From NCBI GenBank assembly GCA_036960565.1, contig JBALXQ010000001.1, positions 124,001-188,000 of the forward strand: a stretch of DNA of 64,000 nt, read 5' to 3'. Below, piece after piece: positions 35,323-44,212 of the stretch (the stretch's first letter is position 1; each line of letters opens with the position of its first letter). Position numbers and translations under genes: made by a program. The stretch is from Bermanella sp036960565. GTDB lineage: Bacteria; Pseudomonadota; Gammaproteobacteria; Pseudomonadales; Oceanobacteraceae. Below the pieces are notes generated by a model that was not told the origin of the DNA, made no database searches, and worked only from the letters and a program-made list of their open reading frames with translations.

Positions 35323-35769
35323 GTGACTCAAGAATTAACCAAATTACGCAATATGCACTTAGGCCGAATATTGCTTAAGTTAGAAAGACAATTTACCCAG
35401 CAAGTGCTGTCACAATTGGCAGATCAAGGCATTACAGAAATTACCTTAAGGCACTTTGTGGTAATTCCTTTTGTTACCCATGAAGGAATACGTTCGGTTG
35501 AAATTGCTAAAAAAGCCGGTGTGACCAAGCAAGCTGTAGGCAAACTTGTTGAAGAACTAGAGGAATTTGGTTACCTGGAGGTTAAACCCGATCCAAATGA
35601 TGGTCGCGCCAGTTTGATTTTTTTGAGCGATAAAGGTGAGCATTTTTTGCGCACGGCAATTGAGAGTACCAAATCTTTGGAAGGCCAATGGCAGAAACTA
35701 ATTGGTGTTGAGCGCTTTAATAATATGAAACAAGCCTTGGCTGACTTACTGATGTGCTTGGAGGCTTAA
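35323..35769 (+). CDS. MarR-family transcriptional regulator
   Basis: 148 residues, GTG start at 35323 with AGAAGG upstream. The winged-helix core is clear: LRHFVVIPFVTHEGIRSVEI, then AKKAGVTKQAVGKLVEELEE, then GYLEVKPDPNDGRASLIFLS, where DPNDGRA is the wing motif. Helices at both ends form the dimer interface. Targets and ligand are unknown; no divergent gene lies upstream, and the next feature is the scaffold gap. Confidence 0.88.
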   Translation: MTQELTKLRNMHLGRILLKLERQFTQQVLSQLADQGITEITLRHFVVIPFVTHEGIRSVEIAKKAGVTKQAVGKLVEELEEFGYLEVKPDPNDGRASLIFLSDKGEHFLRTAIESTKSLEGQWQKLIGVERFNNMKQALADLLMCLEA

Positions 35770-35858
35770 TAAGCCCTCTCTATTTTAGAAGGTGCAAAGG
35801 GGATTTAATGACCTGTTGATCAATAAGTTAAGTTGAAGGAGACAGGTCAGATGTTTAC

Positions 35859-36068
35859 TTTTTATAAAGTCTTTTTTATAAAGTCTTTTTTATAAAGTCT
35901 TTTTTATAAAATTNNNNNNNNNNNNNNNNNNNNNNNNNNNNNNNNNNNNNNNNNNNNNNNNNNNNNNNNNNNNNNNNNNNNNNNNNNNNNNNNNNNNNNN
36001 NNNNNNNNNNNNNTTTTTATAAAGTCTTTTTTATAAAGTCTTTTTTATAAAGTCTTTTTTATAAAATT
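35859..36068. repeat. 14-bp tandem repeat with a 100-N scaffold gap inside
   Basis: Units of ATAAAGTCTTTTTT are repeated three times on each side of exactly 100 Ns (35914-36013). The 55 bases at 35859-35913 are identical to the 55 bases at 36014-36068, including the terminal ATAAAATT. A placeholder gap between identical ends points to an unresolved contig overlap rather than 100 unknown bases. The true copy number cannot be read here. Confidence 0.85.
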
Positions 36069-36113
36069 AGGTTCGTCATCTAAGAATTTTAACCATTGCT
36101 AATGTTTTTCGTT

Positions 36114-37040
36114 TTATATTTTTTTAATGGCTTCATCATACTCTAATCTTAAGTCTGTAATTAAATCGCTGAATACGCCACGCAGCCAGGTCAACCCAGG
36201 ATCTTGCTGATTGCGAGTGTGCCATGCCATAGAAATTGGAGCAGGCGGCACTAGCAAGGGCACTTTTTTCACAACTAGTTCGCCCCGACCTACAGAATTT
36301 GCAACGACCGGATATGGTAAAACCGTCATCAAATTTGACCCTCTCAGAATTTCAACGGCTCCCGCAAAACTGTTTACGGTCATGGCAATACGGCGATGCA
36401 TATCTTGCTTGGCTAGCAGTTTGTCAACGATGCCTCTTGCGTCACCCGATAGTGATACAAAAAGATGGTCTTGGTTGATAAATCGTCCTAATGTAAGTGG
36501 TCGGTTTGCTAATTCATGTTCTGGTCTCATGACACAAACAAAGTGATTATCTAACACCCATTCACTGTGTATTAACGGGCTTGTACCTGGGTAATAATCC
36601 AGAACTAGATCCACATCGGCATTTAATAATAAGGTTTCGCCATCTGCTTTATAAGGCACCGCATGAATGTCGATGCCCGGCGCATGCTTTTCAATATGCT
36701 GGCGCAATGGCAGCCATAACATGCCCGTCATGCCATCGGTGAGCGCCACCCGAAAGCGGCGTTTTGCATACATGGGGATAAACTGCGAGGGCGATACGGC
36801 TTGTCGAATATCACTTAACGGTGCCGACACTTGCTGCCAAAGTTTTTCGGCATATGGGGTTGGACGCACGCCACGCCCATGTTTAACAAAAAGAGGATCT
36901 TTCCAATGATGACGCATTCTAGAAACCGCATTGGAAACCGATGGCTGTGTCATAGCCAAGCGATCTGCCGCAGCCGTGACCGATTGCTCCTTCATAATGG
37001 CATCAAAGATAACAATTAGATTTAAGTCGGTTTTCGACAT
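36114..37040 (-). CDS. LysR-family transcriptional regulator
   Basis: 308 residues. The N-terminal HTH is typical: DLNLIVIFDAIMKEQSVTAA, then ADRLAMTQPSVSNAVSRMRH; the DPLFVKHGRGVRPTPYAEKL segment is typical of NodD/SyrM-type LysR proteins. The effector domain (about 95-300) is complete. It is divergent from the oxidoreductase gene at 37240 and probably controls it; an inverted repeat suitable for LysR binding lies between them. Confidence 0.88.
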   Translation of the reverse strand: MSKTDLNLIVIFDAIMKEQSVTAAADRLAMTQPSVSNAVSRMRHHWKDPLFVKHGRGVRPTPYAEKLWQQVSAPLSDIRQAVSPSQFIPMYAKRRFRVALTDGMTGMLWLPLRQHIEKHAPGIDIHAVPYKADGETLLLNADVDLVLDYYPGTSPLIHSEWVLDNHFVCVMRPEHELANRPLTLGRFINQDHLFVSLSGDARGIVDKLLAKQDMHRRIAMTVNSFAGAVEILRGSNLMTVLPYPVVANSVGRGELVVKKVPLLVPPAPISMAWHTRNQQDPGLTWLRGVFSDLITDLRLEYDEAIKKI

Positions 37041-37073
37041 GCTTTCTCAATTCCCAGCAAGGCAGTGTATTCA

Positions 37074-37117
37074 ATAGTTAATACATCATAATAATCAATG
37101 AATAGTATATTAACTAT
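37074..37117. promoter_or_regulatory. Inverted repeat between the LysR gene and the oxidoreductase gene
   Basis: ATAGTTAATA at 37074-37083 is the exact inverse of TATTAACTAT at 37108-37117, separated by 24 bases; ATAGT-N6-ACTAT lies within the second half. It is 34 bases upstream of the LysR start and 122 upstream of the target start, a normal place for a LysR site. Confidence 0.5.
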
Positions 37118-37239
37118 CAATTAGATTATATGACGGATTTGACCGAAACTTTATCTCATGCTTAAGAGCAAACGTAAGCGACGGCACTTAACCCGCTTGC
37201 GCCTAACAGTATTTAATTAATTTGAGATAGGAACCCATC

Positions 37240-38172
37240 ATGAAAGCAGCCTTTATTACTCAGTACGGCAACGACGAAAAAATCACATTGGGCCAGCTAG
37301 ATAAGCCAACCTACGGCTCTACTCAGGTTCTCATTAAAGTAAGCGCGGCCGGGGTTAATCCTGTTGATTTCCATGTTCGTAACGGCATGCTGCAAGATTC
37401 TGGTACCCACACTTTGCCCTTGGTTTTGGGCTGGGATGCCGCGGGTACAGTGGCACAGATTGGTGAAGATGTAGAAAACGTAAAGGTAGGTGATGAAATA
37501 TTTGTTTTCTCGCCCATTAGCTTGCAGGGCACATACGCCGAATATTTAGCGGTTGATGCAAACCTAGTGGTGGTCAAACCTAAAACATTAACCATGGTTG
37601 AAAGTGCGGGGGTTCCATTAGCCGCCGTCACAGCATGGCAGGGTCTGATTCAAGATGGCCACCTTAAAAAAGGCCAAACCGTGTTAGTGCTGGGTGGCTC
37701 AGGCGGAGTGGGAGGCTTTGCCATTCAAATAGCCAAATCCTTGGGGGCCCATGTGATCACCACCGCATCAGCCAAAAATGAAGCGTATGTGAAAAGTTTA
37801 GGGGCTGACGAATTTATTAATTATAAAGAAACAGAATTTGATGATGTGGTGAAGAATGTTGATCTGGTATTGGTCACTACCCATGGTGACAACGTGGTAG
37901 AGCGCGCTTTAAATATTACAAAAAAAGGCGGTTATGTTGTTTCCACACTGGATGATATCGATACAAATATCATTGAAAAATCAGCAGTGAATTTTAGCCG
38001 CATGTGGGTGCAGCCTAATGGTAATGATTTAACCTCTATTCGAGATTTAATTGAGCAAGGGGATATCAGTGTGAAAATTGATTCAATCTTCTCACTTGAG
38101 AATACCAACGAGGCCATACTAAAAAGTGAAAGCCAGCGGGCGGTGGGGAAAATTATTGTGAGCATCGATTAA
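37240..38172 (+). CDS. NADP-dependent oxidoreductase, zinc-free MDR family (quinone oxidoreductase-like)
   Basis: 310 residues. The GroES-like half has VLIKVSAAGVNPVDFHVRNG and PLVLGWDAAGTVAQIG, and the nucleotide-binding half has TVLVLGGSGGVGGFAIQIAK. The residues that bind structural and catalytic zinc in alcohol dehydrogenases are absent, as in quinone oxidoreductases and enoyl reductases of this superfamily. Cytoplasmic; likely reduces quinones or reactive carbonyls with NADPH. AGGAA precedes the start. It is divergent from a LysR regulator. Confidence 0.87.
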   Translation: MKAAFITQYGNDEKITLGQLDKPTYGSTQVLIKVSAAGVNPVDFHVRNGMLQDSGTHTLPLVLGWDAAGTVAQIGEDVENVKVGDEIFVFSPISLQGTYAEYLAVDANLVVVKPKTLTMVESAGVPLAAVTAWQGLIQDGHLKKGQTVLVLGGSGGVGGFAIQIAKSLGAHVITTASAKNEAYVKSLGADEFINYKETEFDDVVKNVDLVLVTTHGDNVVERALNITKKGGYVVSTLDDIDTNIIEKSAVNFSRMWVQPNGNDLTSIRDLIEQGDISVKIDSIFSLENTNEAILKSESQRAVGKIIVSID

Positions 38173-38280
38173 TTTTCTTTATGAGCCAGTTAACAAGTAA
38201 GTATCTAGCACTTAACCCACGAACTTTATTCAGGCTTATTGAGGCCTAATAGGCATGAATAAAGTCAAAGGGTTATTTGC

Positions 38281-38322
38281 TTTACCTGGTTTTACCGTTA
38301 GGAAAAGCCAGGTAAATCTTTT
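38281..38322. terminator. Terminator region between oxidoreductase and nhaA genes
   Basis: TTTACCTGG (38281-38289) pairs with CCAGGTAAA (38308-38316), followed by TCTTTT. Just upstream CTTTATTCA (38224-38232) pairs with TGAATAAAG (38256-38264). The two genes are convergent, so both hairpins may end transcription. Confidence 0.6.
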
Positions 38323-38347
38323 AGAATCGCAGATTTTAGTTCAAATT

Positions 38348-39517
38348 TCAGGCCGATTTTTTAGCAAACCTTAATACCAAGTAGCCCATCACGCCAGCAA
38401 GTAGCGACCCCAGCAATATCCCAAGCTTATCGGTAAATTGGAAAATAGAATCATCTTCAAATGCCAGTGAGGTAATAAACAAACTCATGGTAAAACCAAT
38501 GCCGGTTAACAGCGATACACCATATAACTGCCACCAGTTACTGCTGTCGGGCAGTTTGGCCAGACCCAATTTTATGGCAATGAAACTAAAGCCAAATACC
38601 CCCAGTTGTTTACCTAAAAATAAACCCAGCATGATGCCCATGGGCACCGCGCCCGACATTTGGTTCAACGATATTTGTGTGACATCCACGCCAGCATTCA
38701 CAAAGGCAAATAAGGGCAGTATAAAAAACGCCACCCAAAAATGCAGGCCGTGTTCTATTTCTTTAAGAGGGGAAAACGTTTTGCCATTTTCATCTTTACC
38801 GGTAATGGGAATGGTAAAGGCCAATGCAACGCCGGCCAGTGTGGCGTGCACCCCGGATTTTAAGACACTCACCCACAATACGGTGCCCACAATAAAGTAG
38901 GCAGCTTTTTTAGTAACACCAAACTTATTTAGCGTAATAAGTACACCTAAGGCTATGCCTGCAATGGCAATAGAGAGGGTGGATAATTCGGTGGTGTAAA
39001 ACAGCGCGATAATCACAATGGCGCCTAGGTCATCAATGATGGCCAGAGCCATTAAAAATATTTTTAACGAGGCCGGTACGCGGTTACCCAATAGCGACAG
39101 TATGCCCAAAGCAAAGGCGATATCAGTGGCGGTGGGAATGGCCCAGCCGTTCACGGCTATTGGATCATTTAAGTTAAACATCAAGTAAATAGCAGCCGGT
39201 ACCACCATGCCACCGACGGCAGCTATGCCAGGCAGGGCTATTTGGCTTAAGGAAGACAGATGGCCTTCGAGAATTTCACGCTTCACTTCAAGGCCAATGA
39301 GCAAGAAGAAAATGGCCATAAGGCCGTCGTTCACCCAGTGGTAAAGGGATTTATCTAAATGCAGGGCACCCACTCGTATTTCAACTGGAATGTGCAGGAA
39401 CGCTTGATAGCCCCCGGCCATAAAGGAGTTGCTTAATAGCAGCGCCAGCACGGTGGCAAAAATCAGCAAGATGCCGCTTGATGATTCTTTTTCTATAAAT
39501 TCTTCAATTATTTTCAT
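38348..39517 (-). CDS. nhaA: Na+/H+ antiporter NhaA
   Basis: 389 residues with about 12 membrane helices, normal NhaA length. Key family stretches: HWVNDGLMAIFFLLIGLEVK, the double-Asp helix motif in LMALAIIDDLGAIVIIALFY, and GWAIPTATDIAFALGILSLL with the Asp of the TATDIAFA motif. It exchanges internal Na+ for external H+ at the cytoplasmic membrane and suits a marine organism. The gene stands alone; a GGGAA site precedes the start. Confidence 0.95.
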   Translation of the reverse strand: MKIIEEFIEKESSSGILLIFATVLALLLSNSFMAGGYQAFLHIPVEIRVGALHLDKSLYHWVNDGLMAIFFLLIGLEVKREILEGHLSSLSQIALPGIAAVGGMVVPAAIYLMFNLNDPIAVNGWAIPTATDIAFALGILSLLGNRVPASLKIFLMALAIIDDLGAIVIIALFYTTELSTLSIAIAGIALGVLITLNKFGVTKKAAYFIVGTVLWVSVLKSGVHATLAGVALAFTIPITGKDENGKTFSPLKEIEHGLHFWVAFFILPLFAFVNAGVDVTQISLNQMSGAVPMGIMLGLFLGKQLGVFGFSFIAIKLGLAKLPDSSNWWQLYGVSLLTGIGFTMSLFITSLAFEDDSIFQFTDKLGILLGSLLAGVMGYLVLRFAKKSA

Positions 39518-39883
39518 TTAGTTCCCAAAGTTATGTGAGTCCAGACACGTAATGGCGCCCCAAATGAGCTAGCTGAGTACCTAAAGTATAGATGCTGAGC
39601 TAAGCCCGTATGGACATTTCACGACAAGCTAAACTACCGTGAGAATCACGTCGGGTCAATTAAAATGACAGGCTCCAATAGTGGCTATCAAAAGGTCCTA
39701 ATGGTCGGGAAGATAGTGATAATTATAACGGTAATTGTGGGAAGGCTAATCCTCCATGTAGCCCCATTTACCTAAGGAAAAAGAAGGGGTTTTAGAGCCG
39801 GATAAGTAAGGGAAAACCCATGGACGCGGATACTCAGCTAAACTAGACTTATTCAATCTAACTCTATAAAAATAATTCTCTTT
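39518..39883. other. Divergent intergenic region, no gene seen
   Basis: 366 bases between nhaA (minus) and a solute-binding gene (plus). It must hold both promoters. No strong palindrome, repeat or small gene identified. Confidence 0.4.
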
Positions 39884-40633
39884 ATGCCTTTAAAACCAGC
39901 TATTACCATGCCCTTAAGCGCTCTAATGCTCCCTCTGATAGTGTTTTTCAGCAGCTTTAGTAATGGCGCCAATCAAGCCTTGCTTGCCCCAAAAGTTATG
40001 CATATTGCAGCATTCCCTAAGCAAAACGTGCAGGGCATGGTGGCTGTGGGCCTTATCAAATCGGCCTATAAAAAATTGGGCATAGAGATTGAAATTCACC
40101 GATTACCCGGAGCTCGCTCTATTTTACAGGTGGACCGTGGGGAATTAGATGCTGAACTTATGCGCATTAAAGGCATGGAGAATACCTATGACAACCTAGT
40201 GCCGATTAATATTCATCTTTTATATATGCAGGTTGCGGCCTTTAGCAAATTAAAGGAAATATCAGTGCAAAGCTGGCAAGATTTAAAACCTTATAAAATT
40301 GCCTATGAGCTGGGTTTTAAATTACTTGAAAAAAATACCAAGGGCATGAAAGTAATTAAAACAACTGACCCTCATCAGGCCTTTCGTCTGCTTAATGAAA
40401 ACAAAGTAGAGGTGGTCATAGATCTTAAATTAGATGGCATGGCCTATATTAATCAACAGGGTTTTAAAAATATAAAAATGATTAAACCAGCTTTAAAGAA
40501 CTTTGCTGTGTTTCATTATGTGCATATTAAGCACAAACACCTAGTGCCACAATTAGAGCAGGCACTGGTGACGATGCATGAGTCTGGTGAAAGCGCTAGA
40601 ATTCAAAAAGCGATTGTTAATCAGGTGCAATAA
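39884..40633 (+). CDS. Periplasmic solute-binding protein (SBP_bac_3-like), orphan
   Basis: 249 residues with a signal peptide (about residues 1-30). The mature part, with MVAVGLIKSAYKKLGIEIEI, RLPGARSILQVDRGELDAEL and a QSWQDLKPYKIAYELGF segment, follows the fold of family 3 binding proteins, but the ligand-site motifs are loose. It is followed after 11 bases by an outer-membrane beta-barrel gene, so the pair is probably an operon. No transporter genes nearby. Role may be sensing rather than uptake. Confidence 0.75.
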   Translation: MPLKPAITMPLSALMLPLIVFFSSFSNGANQALLAPKVMHIAAFPKQNVQGMVAVGLIKSAYKKLGIEIEIHRLPGARSILQVDRGELDAELMRIKGMENTYDNLVPINIHLLYMQVAAFSKLKEISVQSWQDLKPYKIAYELGFKLLEKNTKGMKVIKTTDPHQAFRLLNENKVEVVIDLKLDGMAYINQQGFKNIKMIKPALKNFAVFHYVHIKHKHLVPQLEQALVTMHESGESARIQKAIVNQVQ

Positions 40634-40644
40634 AAGGATTTAGC

Positions 40645-41226
40645 ATGTTTAGAGCCCCGTCAGAGTTTGTTTTTTTACCTGCTTTTTTACTTAGTGCTTC
40701 TTTGTGTTATGCAAATGATCAAGCCCCTGAATTAAACAGGCATGTTTTGGAAGTTACAGGTTTAGAACCCGCTTCTTTGCAATCAACTGGTTTAGAAGCT
40801 AATAAATTAGAGCCGAATTCAGATTATTTTTTGGTTACCGACCCAATAGGAATGGCCTTTGGAGTAAACACGTTGGGGCTGGGTATTCGGCTTGAACAAG
40901 GAGACATTACACTTGCCTACAGCTACTTAGATACAGATATCCCAGATCAAGACGACCTTAAAGGCTCAGCCATGGGCATGCGCTGGAATTACTATCTGGA
41001 TAATTTAGATGTGGCCCCCTATGTGGGTATGGTGGTGAGTTATGCGGATGTGGATGAAGATGACGGCCAGACGATTGAAAACAATCAGTATGTAGGAGCA
41101 GCACTATTGGGTGGTTATCAGTGGAATACCCAGCCCTTGTTTATTAATGCCGGTTTAGTTTTGGCATTGGGTAATGATAGCGAAGTGAGTCTAGGCCCTG
41201 AGCTGGCTTTGGGTTATCGATTTTAA
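40645..41226 (+). CDS. Outer-membrane beta-barrel protein
   Basis: 193 residues with a signal peptide ending near CYANDQ. A short proline and leucine-rich stretch (LEVTGLEPASLQSTGLEANK) is followed by about eight amphipathic beta strands typical of an OmpW/OmpA-like barrel: GDITLAYSYLDTDI, MGMRWNYYLDNLDVAPYVGM, YVGAALLGGYQW. It ends ALGYRF, a C-terminal aromatic residue as expected for outer-membrane assembly. AAGGA precedes the start. It follows a solute-binding gene at 11 bases. Confidence 0.72.
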   Translation: MFRAPSEFVFLPAFLLSASLCYANDQAPELNRHVLEVTGLEPASLQSTGLEANKLEPNSDYFLVTDPIGMAFGVNTLGLGIRLEQGDITLAYSYLDTDIPDQDDLKGSAMGMRWNYYLDNLDVAPYVGMVVSYADVDEDDGQTIENNQYVGAALLGGYQWNTQPLFINAGLVLALGNDSEVSLGPELALGYRF

Positions 41227-41426
41227 ATAATTGCTTAAATTCTGCTGCTACTTTAACTACCTATTTTGTATCGGGTAGCTACCTCTATTTCCCCCCTATC
41301 TCTAATGCCTCCTGTATAGAATTAATGCCATCTAATCAGGTTTGTAATTGGGTTGTTTGCTGCTTTTTAACAAGGTAACTTCAATTTTATATTTCTGATG
41401 AAACCCATAAAAATGGAAGGTACGTC

Positions 41427-42635
41427 ATGACAAGCAATACCCATACTAATATTGATATGCCCAATAAGGCAGGTTACTTTGGTGAATACGGTGGCCAGAT
41501 TATTCCACCTGAACTGATAGAAGTCATGAATCAAATTAATGATGCTTATGAAGAAGTGACGCAAACAATAAGTTTTCAGAAAGAGCTGGCGCAATTAAAT
41601 GCCGAATACATAGGTCGCCCTAGCCCGATTTATTATGCCAAACGTTTAAGTGATGAAATGGGCGGCGCTCGTATATTCTTTAAACGCGAAGATCTTAATC
41701 ACACCGGTGCCCATAAAATAAATCATTGTATTGGTGAGGCGCTTTTAGCTAAGCATATGGGAAAAACTAAGGTACTGGCCGAAACGGGTGCGGGTCAACA
41801 CGGTGTGGCGCTGGCCTCGGCTTGTGCATTGGTGGGAATAGATTGTGAAATTCACATGGGTGAAATAGACATTGCCAAAGAGCACCCTAATGTCACCAAG
41901 ATGAAAATCCTGGGGTGCAAGTTGGTGCCGGTTAGCCGTGGCACCAAAACCTTAAAAGATGCGGTAGACAGTGCCTTTGATGAGTACCTAACCGACCCAG
42001 TTAACTTCTTTTATGCCATTGGCTCTGTCGTGGGGCCACACCCATTTCCAAAAATAGTGCGAGACTTTCAAAGTATTGTAGGTACAGAAGCTCGGGCACA
42101 GTTTTTAAAACGAGAAAATAAACTGCCCGATGCCTTAGTGGCCTGTGTGGGTGGCGGCTCCAACGCCATAGGTTTGTTCACCGCTTTTCTTGACGATAAA
42201 GAAGTCAAGATGATCGGGGTTGAGCCAGCCGGTAAAGGACTAGACACTGATCAACATGCCGCTACCCTCACCTTGGGCACTAAGGGGGCTTTACACGGTT
42301 TTGAATGTTATACGCTGCAAGATGAAACAGGTGAGCCGCTTCCGGTTTATTCCATTGCTTCTGGGTTAGATTACCCAGGAACAGGGCCTCAGCATTGTCA
42401 CCTAAAAGATATTGGCCGTGTGGAGTATGAAACTATTAATGATGAAGAGTGCTTAGAAGCCTTTATTAAATTGTCTCGGCTAGAAGGCATTATCCCGGCT
42501 TTAGAGAGTGCTCACGCCATTGCCCATGCAATGAAGATGGCCAAGGTTATGAATAAAGATCAAACTATATTGGTGAATCTGTCGGGCCGTGGCGATAAAG
42601 ACGCCGACTTTGTTGCAGATTACCTATCGCTTTAG
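41427..42635 (+). CDS. trpB: Stand-alone tryptophan synthase beta subunit
   Basis: 402 residues, full TrpB length. The PLP lysine is K97 in HTGAHKINHCIGEA and the catalytic Glu is E119 in LAETGAGQHGVALASA. The phosphate loop CVGGGSNAIG and the C-terminal NLSGRGDKD are intact. It makes L-tryptophan from indole and serine, normally with TrpA supplying indole. No trpA or other trp gene is adjacent, so it may act on free indole or be a second, stand-alone copy. AAGG precedes the ATG. Confidence 0.9.
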   Translation: MTSNTHTNIDMPNKAGYFGEYGGQIIPPELIEVMNQINDAYEEVTQTISFQKELAQLNAEYIGRPSPIYYAKRLSDEMGGARIFFKREDLNHTGAHKINHCIGEALLAKHMGKTKVLAETGAGQHGVALASACALVGIDCEIHMGEIDIAKEHPNVTKMKILGCKLVPVSRGTKTLKDAVDSAFDEYLTDPVNFFYAIGSVVGPHPFPKIVRDFQSIVGTEARAQFLKRENKLPDALVACVGGGSNAIGLFTAFLDDKEVKMIGVEPAGKGLDTDQHAATLTLGTKGALHGFECYTLQDETGEPLPVYSIASGLDYPGTGPQHCHLKDIGRVEYETINDEECLEAFIKLSRLEGIIPALESAHAIAHAMKMAKVMNKDQTILVNLSGRGDKDADFVADYLSL

Positions 42636-42673
42636 TGGCTTGATTGCCACAATAGCATTACGGAAAAAGGATT

Positions 42674-42707
42674 AATCCCGCTTAAGGCCAATAGCGGGTT
42701 AGTTTTT
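42674..42707 (+). terminator. Rho-independent terminator after trpB
   Basis: AATCCCGCT (42674-42682) pairs with AGCGGGTT (42693-42700), followed by AGTTTTT. Confidence 0.7.
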
Positions 42708-42767
42708 ACTTACTTATATGTATGTTTTTATAAAAAATACTGACAAATTATTAATGGAGTAATATTT

Positions 42768-42974
42768 GTGGATAAAAGTGAAGATAAGGAAACCAGGTAT
42801 TATATCGATTTGGATTTGGCTTCCCGAAAAATAATCAGTTGGAATTACGGGCCGCGAATCGAATTAAAACAATCATTAGATTCTCCATTTTCGTCTCGAG
42901 TTTTTGTGAGTAAGGGCCAGTATAATAAATTGATGAAAGCCCATGATGCCGTTGTAAAGAATGCAACCGGATAG
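42768..42974 (+). CDS. Small hypothetical protein, 68 residues
   Basis: GTG start at 42768 with GGAG upstream. Hydrophilic, with a strand-like YYIDLDLASRKIISWNYG and an FVSKGQYNKLMKAHDAVVKN helix. No signal peptide or membrane span and no recognised family. A further small gene starts 43 bases after its stop, on the same strand. Confidence 0.55.
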   Translation: MDKSEDKETRYYIDLDLASRKIISWNYGPRIELKQSLDSPFSSRVFVSKGQYNKLMKAHDAVVKNATG

Positions 42975-43017
42975 TGAATGTCTAGTCTAATTAAAAACCA
43001 AATTTAAGGAGTAAAAT

Positions 43018-43146
43018 ATGGATATGAATGCTTTTGGGATTATAGGAATGATATTTGGCATGGCTGCGCTGTATCGTATTCATAAACTTGAAAAAGCCTT
43101 GAAATCCAAGGGCGTACTCGAACAGGACTTTACGTCACATAAATAA
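43018..43146 (+). CDS. 42-residue membrane microprotein
   Basis: Strong ribosome site (TTAAGGAG) before ATG 43018. The sequence MDMNAFGIIGMIFGMAALYR forms one short membrane helix, followed by a charged helix (IHKLEKALKSKGVLEQDF). Together with the preceding 68-residue gene it may form a small operon. No family recognised, though similar single-helix proteins with a KLE-rich tail are common in gammaproteobacteria. Confidence 0.55.
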   Translation: MDMNAFGIIGMIFGMAALYRIHKLEKALKSKGVLEQDFTSHK

Positions 43147-43195
43147 CGATTAACGAGGCCTTATTATTTAATGTACACACTTTTAATCTGCGTTA

Positions 43196-43735
43196 TTAGC
43201 AGCCGCAGTGATTAATACAGGTAGCCTGGGCCCCGTTTTCATTAAATTCAAATTGGCAGCAGTTGGAGAGCTTTTTCTTTAATAAATCACGGCCACGTAA
43301 TATGCGGGATTTAGTCGCACTTAGAGTTATCTTATATTTTTGAGCAATGTCTTTTTGTTTGAGTTGTTCTATTTCACTGTCTATTAATAATTCGCTAACG
43401 CGTTGTGGCAGTTCATTAATTAGAATAATGAGGCAACGACTAATTTGCGCTTGTTGCTCATGGTTCTCTTCCTCACTTATTAGCGTGTCTAGTGTTTCCT
43501 GAGAAATTTGTTGGCCATTTTTATCTTTGCTACGGTAAAAATCAATGATGGCGTAGCGGCAAATTTGATAGAGCCAAGATTGTAGCTTTTGCTCGTCGGC
43601 CAAAGTCTCTATATTTTTCATTACCTTCACAAATACATCTTGCAGTATATCTTCGGCATGGGTTTTGTTTTGTACCTTACTGATAATAAAGTTCAAAAGC
43701 TGATGGTGAAATGTATTCCAAATACTCTCTATCAT
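43196..43735 (-). CDS. SigZ-type ECF sigma factor with a cysteine-rich C-terminus
   Basis: 179 residues. The sigma region 2 motif HAEDILQDVFVKVMKNIETL, then WLYQICRYAIIDFYR, and region 4 with LKQKDIAQKYKITLSATKSR place it among ECF sigma factors, close to SigZ. The C-terminal tail has six cysteines (NCCQF, ATCINHCGC plus one more in the preceding stretch as read; at least C-C, C, C and C are clear), unusual for a sigma factor and suggestive of metal or redox control. A cysteine-rich peptide gene lies 74 bases upstream on the same strand. No anti-sigma factor gene is visible. Confidence 0.82.
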   Translation of the reverse strand: MIESIWNTFHHQLLNFIISKVQNKTHAEDILQDVFVKVMKNIETLADEQKLQSWLYQICRYAIIDFYRSKDKNGQQISQETLDTLISEEENHEQQAQISRCLIILINELPQRVSELLIDSEIEQLKQKDIAQKYKITLSATKSRILRGRDLLKKKLSNCCQFEFNENGAQATCINHCGC

Positions 43736-43809
43736 GTTTTATCCAAGTTAGTCGCCACGGTCTAGAGCCGTGAGCGCCCACATATCTTATTAATGATTGA
43801 TATTAGCAG

Positions 43810-43992
43810 TTAACAGCCACTCTTGGCAGCGCAGCATTTTGTTTGTGACGGCTCACATAGACAGGCGCCACCATCATTAGAGCCAACCTGGCTACAGCAA
43901 TTGGCTGTTGAACCCGTGCAGCAGCCTGATTCACAACTACTAGGGCCGCATTGGCAGTTTGCGTTGGAGGGTGAATTATCATTTTGGTTCAT
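43810..43992 (-). CDS. 60-residue cysteine-rich peptide
   Basis: Twelve cysteines in 60 residues, at positions 13, 15, 20, 24, 25, 32, 33, 44, 46, 53, 54 and 60, with Ser, Gly and Asn between them. No aromatic residues and no signal peptide, so metallothionein-like in composition though not in a family I recognise. The gene is upstream of the SigZ-type sigma factor on the same strand, so they may be co-transcribed. A metal-binding or redox role tied to that sigma factor is inference. Confidence 0.6.
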   Translation of the reverse strand: MNQNDNSPSNANCQCGPSSCESGCCTGSTANCCSQVGSNDGGACLCEPSQTKCCAAKSGC

Positions 43993-44212
43993 GGTGTATA
44001 CCTTTTTACGGTGATAAAGATGTGTTTCATAGATAGAGACGGGGCTGCAGCAAAAAGGATGCTATTTTTTAATCGAAAAAATAAAGGCGCCAAAATGAGT
44101 CTGTCTATGAGCCTAATACCCATATATTGGTATAACCCTATAGCGACAGGTTTGATAACGTTTGAGCATGATTGTTTATCGCTTAAAAACCCATTTATAA
44201 GAGAAGAAACAC

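Noticed and set aside
41240..41290. ACTACC/GGTAGCT inverted repeat before trpB as a trp attenuator
   Set aside because: No leader peptide with tandem Trp codons is visible. It is better read as a terminator-like hairpin after the barrel-protein gene.
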